The notes under the pieces were generated by a model. The model had not been told where the DNA came from, ran no database searches, and was given only the letters and a program-made list of their open reading frames with translations. Source: Nocardia sp. NBC_00403 (GTDB taxonomy: Bacteria > Actinomycetota > Actinomycetes > Mycobacteriales > Mycobacteriaceae). From it: a stretch of DNA of 64,000 nt. The DNA is taken from NCBI RefSeq assembly GCF_036046055.1, contig NZ_CP107939.1:4402001-4466000 (forward strand), read 5' to 3'. Of this stretch, positions 25,939-35,180 are shown in pieces (position 1 is the stretch's first letter; every line of letters starts with the position of its first letter). The translations under genes were made by a program, and so were the position numbers.

Positions 25939-28900
25939 GTGGCGCATATCGATCCGCTTTCCACGCAACGCGGCCTGACCTCAGGGTTCGCGGCGGAGCT
26001 CGATGCCGTCGGGTTCGCCGAGGCTGTCGAGATCGGTCGTGGCGGGTTCGGTGTGGTGTATCGCTGTTTTCAGGCGGAGCTGGATCGGGAGGTCGCGATC
26101 AAGGTGCTCACCGCCGAGTTGGAATCGGAGAATCTCGAACGGTTTGTCCGTGAACAGCTGGCCATGGGCAAACTCTCGGGCCATCCGAACATTGTGAGCG
26201 TGTTCGAGGTGGGGTCGACGGCGGCCGGGCGGCCCTACATCGTGATGCCGTATCACCCGCATGGTTCGTTGGATGCTCGAATCCAGGACCATGGGCCACT
26301 CGGCTGGCAGGACGTGCTGCACGTCGGAGTGAAGATCGCGGGGGCGCTGGAGACCGCGCACCGGCGCGGAATGCTGCATCGCGATGTCAAACCCGGGAAC
26401 ATCCTGTTGAACGAGTACGGCGAGCCGCAGCTCGCCGATTTCGGAATTACCCGCTTGGTCGGCGGTTTCGAGACGACCGCAGGGACTGTCACCGGTTCGC
26501 CCGCCTTCACCGCACCGGAGGTGCTGCAGGGCCGCACCCCGGATGCGACGGCCGATATCTACAGTCTCGCCTCTACGCTGTTCTGTGCGGGCACCGGTCA
26601 TGCCGTGTTCGAGCGGCGCAGCGGCGAACAGCTGGTCGCCCAGTTTCTCCGCATCACCAAGCAGCCGATACCGGACCTGAGCGATGCGGGTCTGCCCGCC
26701 GACGTGACGCGCGCGATCGAACGCGCCATGTCCCGTGACATCGGCGAACGGCCGACTACCGCAGCGGAATTCGGTGAGAGGCTCCGCGAGATCCAAGCCA
26801 GGTACGGGCTTGCGCCGGACGAGATGCCGATTCCGTTGGCCGCCGCGGAACCGGTCGGACATCGCCAGGCCGCCACGCCGACCGGAACGGGTCGGCGTCG
26901 GACTTCGGGGAGGTCTTCCGCGCGGGCGACCCCACCCGTGCCGGCGACGCGATTGCGGCCGCCGGTGCCGACGCGCCCGCTGGTCGGGCGAGCGCGACTG
27001 ATAGAGCTGCTGCGGGCCGGGCGTGGCCGTCGGCTGGCGGTCATCCACGGCCCCACTGGTTTCGGCAAGACCACACTCGCGGCGCAATGGTGCGAGGACC
27101 TGACCGCCGACGGGGTCGCGGTGGCGTGGCTGACCGTCGATGACGACGACAACAACGTCGTCTGGTTTCTGTCGCACCTCATCGAGGCCATTCGCGCCGT
27201 GCGTCCCGCACTCGCACAGGAGCTCGGCGAACTGCTGGAGGAGCACGGCGACGAGGCCGAGCGTTACGTGCTGACCTCGCTGATCAACGATATCGACCGG
27301 CGCGGTGAGCAGTTGACCGTCGTGATCGATGACTGGCACCGGGTACTCGATCCGACCACCACGGGGGCGTTGCGCTTTCTGATCGAAAGTTGCAGTCCGG
27401 CCCTGCGCACCGTAGTGACCAGCCGCAATCAAACCCGGCTGCCCATGAGCTCGATGCGGGCGCGCGACGAGCTGGTCGAGATAGGTACCGCGGCCCTGCG
27501 TTTCGATGTCGAGGAGGCCTATGCCTTCCTGGTCGACCTCGGTGGGCTCGAGCTGGACCGCGGCGATGTCGAGGACCTCACCGAATCGACCGAGGGCTGG
27601 GTCGCAGCGCTGCAGCTCGCCGCGCTGTCATTGCGCGGCAGTGACGATCCCGGCGCACTGATCGCTCACCTGACCGGACGACACCATGCCATCAGCGAAT
27701 TCCTTGCCGAGAACGTCCTGGACACCCTCGAACCGGGGACGCTCGATTTCATGGTGGCGACCTCGATCACCGAACGCATCTGTGGCGAGCTGGCCGCGGC
27801 GCTCACCGGCGTCGCCGACGGACAGGCGTTGCTGGAGCGGATCGAGCAGCAGGACCTGTTCCTGCGCAGGCTCGACGACGAGCAGTGGTTCCGATACCAC
27901 CACCTGTTCCAGGAATTCTTGCGGCAGCGGCTGGAACGCGATCGGCCGGAACGGATTACGCAGCTGCACCGCGCGGCGTCGCAATGGTTCGCCGAGCACC
28001 GGCAGGTGAGCGAAGCGGTCGACCACGCGCTGCTGGCCGGTGACGAGCTGCGCGCTGTGGAGATCGTCGAAACGGACGGGATGTCACTGCTCGAGTACGG
28101 GCAGTTCGCCAGCCTCATCGGGCTGGTCGGCAAACTACCCGCGACAACCATCGAGACTCATCCTCGACTGCAGCTGGATCTGGCATGGGCGAACATCCTG
28201 TTGCACCGCGCCGCAGCCGCGGAACGGGCACTGCGGCTTGCGGAGTCGAGGTTGGACAGCGCGGGCCTCGACGAGACCGTGACCGCGAATCTGCGCGCCG
28301 AAGCGGGTGTTGTGCATGCGGTGGTGACGGTGCGCGCGGATGTGCTGGCCGGTGTCGACGACATGCTGCGGCCGTGCCTGGCCCGTGCGGACGAGATGTC
28401 ACCGTACGTCGTGGCCATCGCCGCGAACGTCGCGTCCTTCGCGGCAGGCTATCGCTTCGACTTCGATGAGGCGGTGCGTATTCAGGAGTGGTCCGCACCG
28501 TACATGCGGCAGAACAAGGGCTACTACAACAATGTGAACGGGTTGTGTTTTCTCGGACTCGCCGCCAGCCTGCGGCTCGACATCGCCCATGCGGAACAGT
28601 ATTTCCGGCGGGCGATGAAGGTGGCCAAACAGTCCGGCGGCAGCCACTCCTACGGCGCGCGCCTGGCCGGATCGCTGCTGGGCGAGCTGCTCTACGAGCG
28701 CGGCGAGATCATGGAGGCGGAACGGCTGCTCGACGAAGGCTACAAGTTGGGGCCGGAGGCGGGTGTCGTCGATTTCAAGCTGGCCCGCTACGTGGTCGGC
28801 GCCCGCATCAAGGCGTTGCTCGGCGACCGGGCTGCCGCGATCCGCAGGTTGAACGAGGGCGCCCGTGTCGCACGGTCGATGTCGTTGCCGCGGTTGCGCG

Positions 28901-29415
28901 CCGAGGTCGAGAACGAGCGGTTGCGGCTCGGGTTGCCGCCGAACCCCGACACCGGTCCGCTGCCGGTGGTCGACTACGCCGACCGTCGTACCCCCGCCGA
29001 CCCGATCGACGAATTCACCGTGCTGTACGAGGAATTCACTGCGATCCGGCTGCTGCTGACCGAAGATTCGCTGGAGCGGACCGAGCTCGCCTGCGCGTGG
29101 GCGCAGGAATGGGTGGACCGGCTCGAAGCGGTCGATCGTCCCCGAGAACTGTTGAAGGCGCGCCGATTACTTGTCGCCTGCCTGGCCGCCGCCGGCCGGA
29201 CCGATGCGGCGAAGGCGTTGCTGGCCACCGTCACCGCCCAATGCGCCGAGCTCGGCTCGGTCCGCTACCTACTCGACGGGGGACCCTATGTGCTGTCGAT
29301 GCTGGCGGAGCTGCGGGAGGAGCAGACCGCGGGTCGCTGGCAGCCCGGCTGGCCGGACGTGCCCGAGCCGTTCTTGCTCAGGTTGGTCAATGCCGATGCG
29401 GCACAAACGATCTGA
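25939..29415 (+). CDS. pknK: Serine/threonine protein kinase with MalT-like ATPase, PknK type
   Basis: A 1158-residue multidomain regulator starting at GTG. Kinase domain (about 25-290): glycine loop EIGRGGFGVVY, VAIK lysine, catalytic HRDVKPGNILL, DFG, and activation loop GTVTGSPAFTAPE. A Pro/Arg-rich linker leads to a STAND-type ATPase: Walker A HGPTGFGKTTLA near 370 and Walker B VVIDDW near 457. The rest (about 600-1150) is helical TPR-like repeats as in MalT. Architecture and length match mycobacterial PknK (about 1110 residues), a soluble kinase affecting transcription and growth. No LuxR helix-turn-helix is present at the C terminus. Monocistronic. Confidence 0.9.
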   Translation: MAHIDPLSTQRGLTSGFAAELDAVGFAEAVEIGRGGFGVVYRCFQAELDREVAIKVLTAELESENLERFVREQLAMGKLSGHPNIVSVFEVGSTAAGRPYIVMPYHPHGSLDARIQDHGPLGWQDVLHVGVKIAGALETAHRRGMLHRDVKPGNILLNEYGEPQLADFGITRLVGGFETTAGTVTGSPAFTAPEVLQGRTPDATADIYSLASTLFCAGTGHAVFERRSGEQLVAQFLRITKQPIPDLSDAGLPADVTRAIERAMSRDIGERPTTAAEFGERLREIQARYGLAPDEMPIPLAAAEPVGHRQAATPTGTGRRRTSGRSSARATPPVPATRLRPPVPTRPLVGRARLIELLRAGRGRRLAVIHGPTGFGKTTLAAQWCEDLTADGVAVAWLTVDDDDNNVVWFLSHLIEAIRAVRPALAQELGELLEEHGDEAERYVLTSLINDIDRRGEQLTVVIDDWHRVLDPTTTGALRFLIESCSPALRTVVTSRNQTRLPMSSMRARDELVEIGTAALRFDVEEAYAFLVDLGGLELDRGDVEDLTESTEGWVAALQLAALSLRGSDDPGALIAHLTGRHHAISEFLAENVLDTLEPGTLDFMVATSITERICGELAAALTGVADGQALLERIEQQDLFLRRLDDEQWFRYHHLFQEFLRQRLERDRPERITQLHRAASQWFAEHRQVSEAVDHALLAGDELRAVEIVETDGMSLLEYGQFASLIGLVGKLPATTIETHPRLQLDLAWANILLHRAAAAERALRLAESRLDSAGLDETVTANLRAEAGVVHAVVTVRADVLAGVDDMLRPCLARADEMSPYVVAIAANVASFAAGYRFDFDEAVRIQEWSAPYMRQNKGYYNNVNGLCFLGLAASLRLDIAHAEQYFRRAMKVAKQSGGSHSYGARLAGSLLGELLYERGEIMEAERLLDEGYKLGPEAGVVDFKLARYVVGARIKALLGDRAAAIRRLNEGARVARSMSLPRLRAEVENERLRLGLPPNPDTGPLPVVDYADRRTPADPIDEFTVLYEEFTAIRLLLTEDSLERTELACAWAQEWVDRLEAVDRPRELLKARRLLVACLAAAGRTDAAKALLATVTAQCAELGSVRYLLDGGPYVLSMLAELREEQTAGRWQPGWPDVPEPFLLRLVNADAAQTI

Positions 29416-29435
29416 TGCCACGACTTCCGAGATTA

Positions 29436-29460
29436 TTGCGGGTCGGGTCGGGTCGGGTCG
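29436..29460. repeat. Short GGGTC tandem repeat
   Basis: About four copies of GGGTC in the 62-base convergent gap between pknK and the methyltransferase gene. It is intergenic, so length change would not alter a protein. No function is evident. Confidence 0.6.
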
Positions 29461-29477
29461 CGCTGTGCGCTGTGCCG

Positions 29478-30593
29478 TCAACTCTTTCTCGCGATGTAAT
29501 AGCTGTTGAAGATATCGGCGTCGATGTGTTCGATGTCCACCGAACCGAACCCCGCTTCCCGCAGCATCCGGGTGGCGACCTGCTCACCCCACATCGTCCC
29601 GAGCCCTTCTCCGCCGAGCGCCAGCGACACGGTCATGCAGTGCATTGTCGAGATGGCGTACATACCCGGTCCGAGCGGGTGTTCCATATTCTCCTCGAGG
29701 TTGCTGGAGGCTCGAATATCCACCATCAGGAAGGTGCCGTCGTCTTTCAGCGCGGTAGCGACGCCGCGCAGCACCTCGGTCGGGTGGGCCTGATCATGGA
29801 TCGTGTCGAACGCGGTGATCAGGTCGAATCTGTTGGAGGCGTCGAGATTTGTGACGTCGCGAACCTCGAAACTAGCGTTGGTGAGCCCCAAGGCCTGAGC
29901 CTCCGTGCGGCCGGCCGAAACACCCTCCTCGGAAAAGTCGTAGCCGACGAACCGGCTGGCGGGAAAGTGCCGGGCGAGCAGGTTGACGGCGTGTCCGCTG
30001 CCGCAGCCCACGTCGGCCACGTCGATGCCCTCGCGGAGCCGCTCGGGAAGTCCGGGGGCCAGGGCCATGGTGACGTCGATCAGCGCGACGTCGTGAATCG
30101 CCGCGCTCTCCTCCGCCATGACCTGCTGAAATCGGCCGTACTTCGAATAGGGGACACCGCCGCCGTGCCGGAAGCAGTCGACGATTTCGGGCTCGACGCT
30201 CGCGGCCAGCGGAATGTACTGCGTGAAGGCCGCGATATTGTCCGGACCCGCCGCTCTGGTCAGTGCGGCGGCGTGTGCGGGTGGTAGTGCGAACCTGCGA
30301 TCGCCAGGGCGGTAGTCGACGATCTTGCCGACGGTGAGACCGGCCAACCATTCGCGCACATATCGCTCGTTCAAATTCGCGGCTCGGGCAATGTCGGCAC
30401 TCGTCGCGGGCGGTAATCCGCTCATCGTGTCGAAGAGGCCGGTCTGGTGGCCGATGCTGATCAAGAGGGTCAGAAAGCCGTCATTGAGGATCTCCAGCAT
30501 TCGCCCACCGAACGCCTCTGCGCGCGCGGCGAATTCCGGATCGGCATCTGGCGTGGGACTGGCCGGGGTGCGGATATGTGTGCTGTCCGACAT
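29478..30593 (-). CDS. Winged-helix/SAM methyltransferase fusion family protein
   Basis: A 371-residue protein. Residues about 25-115 form a winged-helix dimerisation-type domain (LLISIGHQTGLFDTM, ATSADIARAANLNERYVREWL), and residues about 170-330 a class I methyltransferase with motif I VADVGCGSGHAVNLLA, DFSEEGVSAG and DLITAFDTIHDQAHP. This arrangement occurs in a large actinobacterial group related to O-methyltransferases. The substrate is unknown. It converges on pknK, and its upstream region (30594-30758) contains a CACAGG/CCTGTG inverted repeat (30668-30682). Confidence 0.83.
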   Translation of the reverse strand: MSDSTHIRTPASPTPDADPEFAARAEAFGGRMLEILNDGFLTLLISIGHQTGLFDTMSGLPPATSADIARAANLNERYVREWLAGLTVGKIVDYRPGDRRFALPPAHAAALTRAAGPDNIAAFTQYIPLAASVEPEIVDCFRHGGGVPYSKYGRFQQVMAEESAAIHDVALIDVTMALAPGLPERLREGIDVADVGCGSGHAVNLLARHFPASRFVGYDFSEEGVSAGRTEAQALGLTNASFEVRDVTNLDASNRFDLITAFDTIHDQAHPTEVLRGVATALKDDGTFLMVDIRASSNLEENMEHPLGPGMYAISTMHCMTVSLALGGEGLGTMWGEQVATRMLREAGFGSVDIEHIDADIFNSYYIARKS

Positions 30594-30758
30594 GGCTACT
30601 CACCGCTTGGCGTGGTCGGCGACGCCCTGCCAGTCGACCACTCGACGTAGTTGAATGTGATGCGCATCACAGGCTACCTGTGGCGTGTGTCAGCTGCAAG
30701 ATAGCTGAGGGTCGGCCGAAGGCGGCGGGTCGTGGCAGATGTCCACACGCGAACCGGA

Positions 30759-32054
30759 TCAGTGCAGTTCCCAACTGTCGGCAGGACCGCGTCGCCGTCC
30801 CATCTGGCGCCGTCTGAAGAACACCTCTTCCACCGATACCGAGGGAATCTCGTTCGTCATTGCGGCCAGTCGGGTGTCGAGGTGTAGTTCGTGGATGCGC
30901 AATTCCAGGCCTGCGCGACGTTCCGGTGGCAACGTCGCCCAGACCGCTCCGATCTTGGCGTGCACCTCGGCATCGGCGGCCGCGAGTACCGGCAGCAGCA
31001 TCGGCCACAGATTGGCTTCGGTGGCGATAGAGGGCAGCGCTGCCACGGCCTGGTCGGACATGTCCGCGAGCATTCGCGCGGTCCGTCGCTGGGCGTCGGC
31101 GTCGACGCGCCCGACCAGTTGGAACAGCCCACCCCAGATCGCGGGTTCGCTGCGGCCGTCGAGCTCTTTGATGATCGCGGCGAGCGCCGCCTCATTGCCG
31201 ACGACAGGATTCGCGGCAATCCGATCCAGCGCGGTCGGGCTCGAGTGGCTGATGAACGTGAGCAGCTCCGGTATCGCACCCACGTGGATGGCGGTGACGA
31301 TGAGGTTGCTGATCGATTCGGTGGATCCGATGGTGACCATGATGTCGCCGATCGCGGTGATCACGTCGTCGTCGCAGCGCGCGAAGGCCGAAAGCGCCGC
31401 GAGTTGGAGACTCGACGACCCGACGAGGACGGTGTGCACGATCCGCGGAATCCGCTGCCATTGACCAATGAGCAGCCTGCGCAGAATGGCGCTGATGCTC
31501 TCCGCCGAGAACGCGTACGCGGCGGAGAAGATCAGGCCCTCGTCGTCGTGCGCGCCTTGTTCGATGGCATCGATCAATGCTGGTGTCGCATAGGCAAGAA
31601 AGGGCCCGGCCGTGATGTAATCCCTGCGCCGCAGTACCTCGTTGAGTACATTCACGATCGGTTCGGGCGGTGCGACATCGGCGATCTGGCCGACGGTACG
31701 CGGATCCATGTACGGTGCGCAGTCCGCCGCGTAGGACGTGCCGAGCAAGGAGACCGTTTCGGCGGCTTTCTTCGGATACACGACGCCGATAGCGCCCGCG
31801 GCCCTGCCCGTCATCATCGGCGGCACGATCCGCTGCACCAGCGGCATCGAGATGCCGAGCGGAATGATCGGCACCAACTTGCTGATTCGGTGAAATGTCT
31901 CGGCGTGCTGATCGAAGACGATGCCTGCCATACGTTGCTGCAATTCGTGCAGATGCTCGGCGCCGAGGCGTTCCAAGTGCGCCAGTCGCTCCGCTGGGAC
32001 GTGCAGTGTGCGCGCCAGCAGCATGATCTGGGCGCGAATTACCAGGTCGCTCAT
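30759..32054 (-). CDS. Hypothetical helical protein, 431 residues
   Basis: No named domain is recognised. The protein is alpha-helical with HEAT-like regularity: repeated segments such as TALDRIAANPVVGNEAALAAI, AVAALPSIATEANLWPMLLP and ARCDDDVITAIGDIM. A moderately hydrophobic stretch PLGISMPLVQRIVPPMMTG lies near residue 75 but is not a clear TM segment. The ATG overlaps the upstream small gene by one base (TGATG), so both are made together. Repeated helices suggest a scaffold or binding role; that is inference. Confidence 0.68.
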   Translation of the reverse strand: MSDLVIRAQIMLLARTLHVPAERLAHLERLGAEHLHELQQRMAGIVFDQHAETFHRISKLVPIIPLGISMPLVQRIVPPMMTGRAAGAIGVVYPKKAAETVSLLGTSYAADCAPYMDPRTVGQIADVAPPEPIVNVLNEVLRRRDYITAGPFLAYATPALIDAIEQGAHDDEGLIFSAAYAFSAESISAILRRLLIGQWQRIPRIVHTVLVGSSSLQLAALSAFARCDDDVITAIGDIMVTIGSTESISNLIVTAIHVGAIPELLTFISHSSPTALDRIAANPVVGNEAALAAIIKELDGRSEPAIWGGLFQLVGRVDADAQRRTARMLADMSDQAVAALPSIATEANLWPMLLPVLAAADAEVHAKIGAVWATLPPERRAGLELRIHELHLDTRLAAMTNEIPSVSVEEVFFRRRQMGRRRGPADSWELH

Positions 32055-32275
32055 CAGTGGCGGCGGTCCCCGAACATAATCCGGCGCGCCGGTCCGCGCA
32101 GTGGCCGGGGCAGCGAGCCCACCACCTTATCGATGGACTGCGACAGTGCGTCTGCCTCGTGTTGCCTGGCCGCGCGGAACAACATGAGCAGGTCGGCGGC
32201 CTCCTGGTCGGAGAGTAGGTCGAGCGTCGCCAACGGCCCGCGTAGTTCGTGTTCGAGGTCGGTTCTGACGTTCAT
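32054..32275 (-). CDS. Small hypothetical protein coupled to the helical protein
   Basis: A 73-residue, mostly helical protein (LATLDLLSDQEAADLLMLFRAARQ, LSQSIDKVVGSLPRPLRG) without membrane segment. It is the first gene of a two-gene unit, its stop overlapping the start of the 431-residue gene. The strict coupling suggests a partner subunit. Confidence 0.6.
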   Translation of the reverse strand: MNVRTDLEHELRGPLATLDLLSDQEAADLLMLFRAARQHEADALSQSIDKVVGSLPRPLRGPARRIMFGDRRH

Positions 32276-32620
32276 GCTGCTCCTCGTTGTGCATAGCCTC
32301 CGGCAGCCCGGATTACCCGCGGAGACCGTCGTTGAATCATAGGCGTGGCCACGGAGTCCATCGCGAGGTTTTCACATCGAGGCACCGGAATGGTTTCCGC
32401 GAGACGAGCTCTCGATCGTTGCCTGTCCTTCGGGGGAGCGAACCGACCGATCGCCTTGGCGCTTGTTCAGATGAAAGTAGGTGTGGCAGAACATCATTGG
32501 GCGTACGATTCTGTGTTCGCGACCAGGTTGCTGCCATTTAGTGACAATCAAATCATCTCTGCCCCAATAGATTTGGCGGACAGTCTCTATTTTACGGTAA
32601 AAAGACTTTGGAGTCCGGTA
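32276..32620. other. AT-rich intergenic pocket
   Basis: A 345-base gap whose right half (about 32500-32620) is clearly AT-richer than the rest of the window (for example TTTAGTGACAATCAAATCAT and TATTTTACGGTAAAAAG). No intact gene is supported in it. A possible -35 TTGGCG (32573-32578) and AT-rich -10 region precede the small gene at 32621. Confidence 0.55.
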
Positions 32621-32869
32621 ATGCCCAGAACAGTTCTTGTGCCAGGTCAGAACGCGAATTTCGGAGCGGGCGTGCTCGCAGGAGACTTAGTGGTCACCAC
32701 ACCGACAGCGGGGGCCTTTGCCGTCACGCTGGAGGGTGCGGCTCCGGTCGCGCACGCGCCCGGTGTCGCAGGCGGCGTGACGATCGCTGTCAACGGTTCG
32801 GCCGTCACGGTTGCCAATACCACGCCGGGTGTGGGCTCGCCTGCCGGGGACATCGTCCTGAACTGCTGA
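32621..32869 (+). CDS. Small beta-rich hypothetical protein, 82 residues
   Basis: The protein starts MPRTVLVPGQNANFGAG and continues as alternating valine/threonine strands (VVTTPTAGAFAVTLE, VTIAVNGSAVTVAN), ending DIVLNC with a single terminal-region cysteine. It has no signal peptide, TM or charged helix and looks like a small beta-sandwich. GGAG seven bases upstream fixes the ATG; the frame extends further upstream into AT-rich DNA, which I read as promoter. No family is recognised. It converges on the GGDEF-EAL gene with 12 bases between. Confidence 0.6.
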   Translation: MPRTVLVPGQNANFGAGVLAGDLVVTTPTAGAFAVTLEGAAPVAHAPGVAGGVTIAVNGSAVTVANTTPGVGSPAGDIVLNC

Positions 32870-32881
32870 CCGGCTGGTGCG

Positions 32882-35041
32882 CTACCGGCCAGGTGGTGCG
32901 GCTCCGGAGCGGGCCGCGCGGTGCGGCGCGGGTGACCGGACTGCGAGCAGATCGGTCACCTCGTCGACAGGCATGGGTCGATGGAACAGCCAGCCTTGGG
33001 CGGTGTCGCAGCCCAGATCGTGAAGTCGGCTGGCCTGATAGCTGGTCTCCACACATTCGGCGGTGACGGTGAATCCGAGGGCGTGACTGAGTTCGATGAT
33101 CGATTCCAGTACCAGCACGTCGGAGGGGCTGGCCGCGTCGGGGGTTCGGATGCGGTGGACGAAGGGGCCCGCCAGTTTGATCACATCGAGCGGAAGTTGG
33201 CTGAGGTAGGCCAAATTGGAGTAGCCGGTGCCGAAATCATCGATCGCGATGTGGACACCCAGCGCGGCCAGCGTCCGCAGGGCTTGCAGTGGGCGTCCGC
33301 TGGTCTGCATGAAGGCCCGTTCGGTCAGCTCGAGTTGCAGGCTGTCGGGTGGGATGCCGGTGTCGGACAAGACATGTTGCACACGGTCCAGCCACGTGGG
33401 GTCGGAGACCTCGGCGGCCGAGACATTGACGCTGACGGTCGGCGTGCTGCCGGGGTAGCGGTCGTGCCAGTCGCGGCTGTCGCGGCAGGCCCGTTCGAGG
33501 ACCAGCGCGCCCAGCGCGCCGATATGGCCGTTGTCTTCGGCGAGGTCGACGAACTGAGCCGGGGTGAGCACCCCTAGCACGGGATGTCGCCAGCGCACCA
33601 GGGCTTCCACCGCCACCATCTGCGCGTCGGCGAGGTCGACGATCGGCTGATAGTCGAGGAAGAGTTCGTCGCGGGTCAGCGCCGCGGGCATGGCAGCCGA
33701 GAGTTCGGTGCGGGTGTGCTCGCGCCTGCCCCGGTCGGCGTCGAAGATCACGTAGCGGCCGCGGCCTGCGGCCTTGGCCCAGTACATCGTCGTGTCGGCG
33801 GCCTGCAGGAGTTCGTCGGCGCTGGTGTGCTCGGTGCGGGCTGCCATCACGCCGATGCTCGCGGTGACGGTCAGGTGGTGGCCGTGGATGTCGAACGGTT
33901 GGGTGAAGACGTCGAGCACGGTCTCGGCGACCTCGCTCGCACCCGCGGATTGTGGGACCAGGATGACGAATTCGTCGCCGCCCATGCGAGCGACGAGCTG
34001 GCCGGGCCGGGTGGCGCAGGCGCTCAGGCGGGCGGCGGCCTGCACGAGTAGTGCGTCGCCGATCGCGTGTCCGAAGGTGTCGTTGACGATCTTGAAATGG
34101 TCGAGGTCGATGTAGCAGAGACCGAAGCTGCGGGTGGGGTCGGCGAACGCGGCGGTGAGGGCGTCGATGAAACGGGACCGGTTCGGCAGGCCGGTCAGTT
34201 GATCGTGGTGGGCCCGATAGTTCAGATGTTCCCGCAGTGCACGCCATTCGGAGATGTCCTCCACCAGCACCAGCGTGTACTGCGGGTCACCGTGCTCATC
34301 ACGGATGAGTGAGACGTTGAGGTTGGTCCACACCGTGTGGCCGTCGCGATGGAGGTACGCCTTCTCCAATTGCACGTTGTCGTGGTCGCCCCGCAGCAGC
34401 GCCAAGTAGAGGTCCCACATGCCGTGATCGTCGCTGGGGTGCACCAGATCGGTGCCCGAGAGCTCGCGCATTTCCTCGGGCAGATAGCCGAGCATGGTGG
34501 CGAACGCGGTGTTGACCTCGATGATCCGGCCGCTCAGATCCGAAAGCCCGGTGCCGATCCCGGCCTGGGTGAACACCGCGCGAAACCGGGCTTCGCTGGC
34601 TCGCAGTTGTTGCTCGACGCTGCGTCTCGCGACGATCTCGGCGGCTCTGACGCTTTCCTGCTCGGCGAGCAACCAGGCGCGGAAGGCCCTGACGTAGCCG
34701 TTGGCGAAGGCTGCGAGCATGTCGGCGAGACGATCGGGCGGTATGACGGCCGCCGCGCCGAAATGCGTGCCGAGCACGGCAATACTGCGACCCAGCACCT
34801 CATCCCCGACGAAATGCGATCGAGCGAGCTCGGCCCCGAGCTCGGCGACCCTGGCGGCCGGTTCCGGCACCCCGGCGATCGCCTCGAATTCACCTGCCAG
34901 CCTGGCCAGCAGCGCACATGTTTCCTCGGCACTCATCGGCACCACATGGTCTCGGACCCCACCTGTGAGTGCAGCCGTCCAGCGGCCGGCCAGGGCGTGC
35001 GGGTCGTCCGAATCCGGCCCGGGCCCGGCATCCCAACCCAT
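32882..35041 (-). CDS. PAS-GGDEF-EAL cyclic-di-GMP turnover protein
   Basis: A 719-residue bifunctional-type signalling protein. An N-terminal helical region (1-140) precedes a PAS domain (about 145-265, FTQAGIGTGLSDLSGRIIEVN). The GGDEF domain (about 280-440) has the intact catalytic motif RMGGDEFVIL near 352. The EAL domain (about 450-700) has VEALVRW, LELTERAF and IDDFGTGYSNL, so both cyclase and phosphodiesterase residues are present. It is soluble; no TM segments are seen. The architecture matches actinomycete RmdA-type proteins that control development through c-di-GMP. Monocistronic, with its own upstream region shared with the DUF574 gene. Confidence 0.92.
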   Translation of the reverse strand: MGWDAGPGPDSDDPHALAGRWTAALTGGVRDHVVPMSAEETCALLARLAGEFEAIAGVPEPAARVAELGAELARSHFVGDEVLGRSIAVLGTHFGAAAVIPPDRLADMLAAFANGYVRAFRAWLLAEQESVRAAEIVARRSVEQQLRASEARFRAVFTQAGIGTGLSDLSGRIIEVNTAFATMLGYLPEEMRELSGTDLVHPSDDHGMWDLYLALLRGDHDNVQLEKAYLHRDGHTVWTNLNVSLIRDEHGDPQYTLVLVEDISEWRALREHLNYRAHHDQLTGLPNRSRFIDALTAAFADPTRSFGLCYIDLDHFKIVNDTFGHAIGDALLVQAAARLSACATRPGQLVARMGGDEFVILVPQSAGASEVAETVLDVFTQPFDIHGHHLTVTASIGVMAARTEHTSADELLQAADTTMYWAKAAGRGRYVIFDADRGRREHTRTELSAAMPAALTRDELFLDYQPIVDLADAQMVAVEALVRWRHPVLGVLTPAQFVDLAEDNGHIGALGALVLERACRDSRDWHDRYPGSTPTVSVNVSAAEVSDPTWLDRVQHVLSDTGIPPDSLQLELTERAFMQTSGRPLQALRTLAALGVHIAIDDFGTGYSNLAYLSQLPLDVIKLAGPFVHRIRTPDAASPSDVLVLESIIELSHALGFTVTAECVETSYQASRLHDLGCDTAQGWLFHRPMPVDEVTDLLAVRSPAPHRAARSGAAPPGR

Positions 35042-35180
35042 GGGTCATGATCCTAACCGCGTTGGCCGCCGCGCGTGAACTACAGCAGGCTGAGCGCTGC
35101 TGGGATACTATGGCGGCGCCTCCGCCCTTTGGGTGCGGGCGTGGCCGAAATATGCGCGGCACGAAAGGATTTCATAATCC

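Noticed and set aside
29436..29460. GGGTC tandem repeat as a functional switch
   Set aside because: Intergenic between convergent genes, only about four copies, no effect on a frame or promoter visible.
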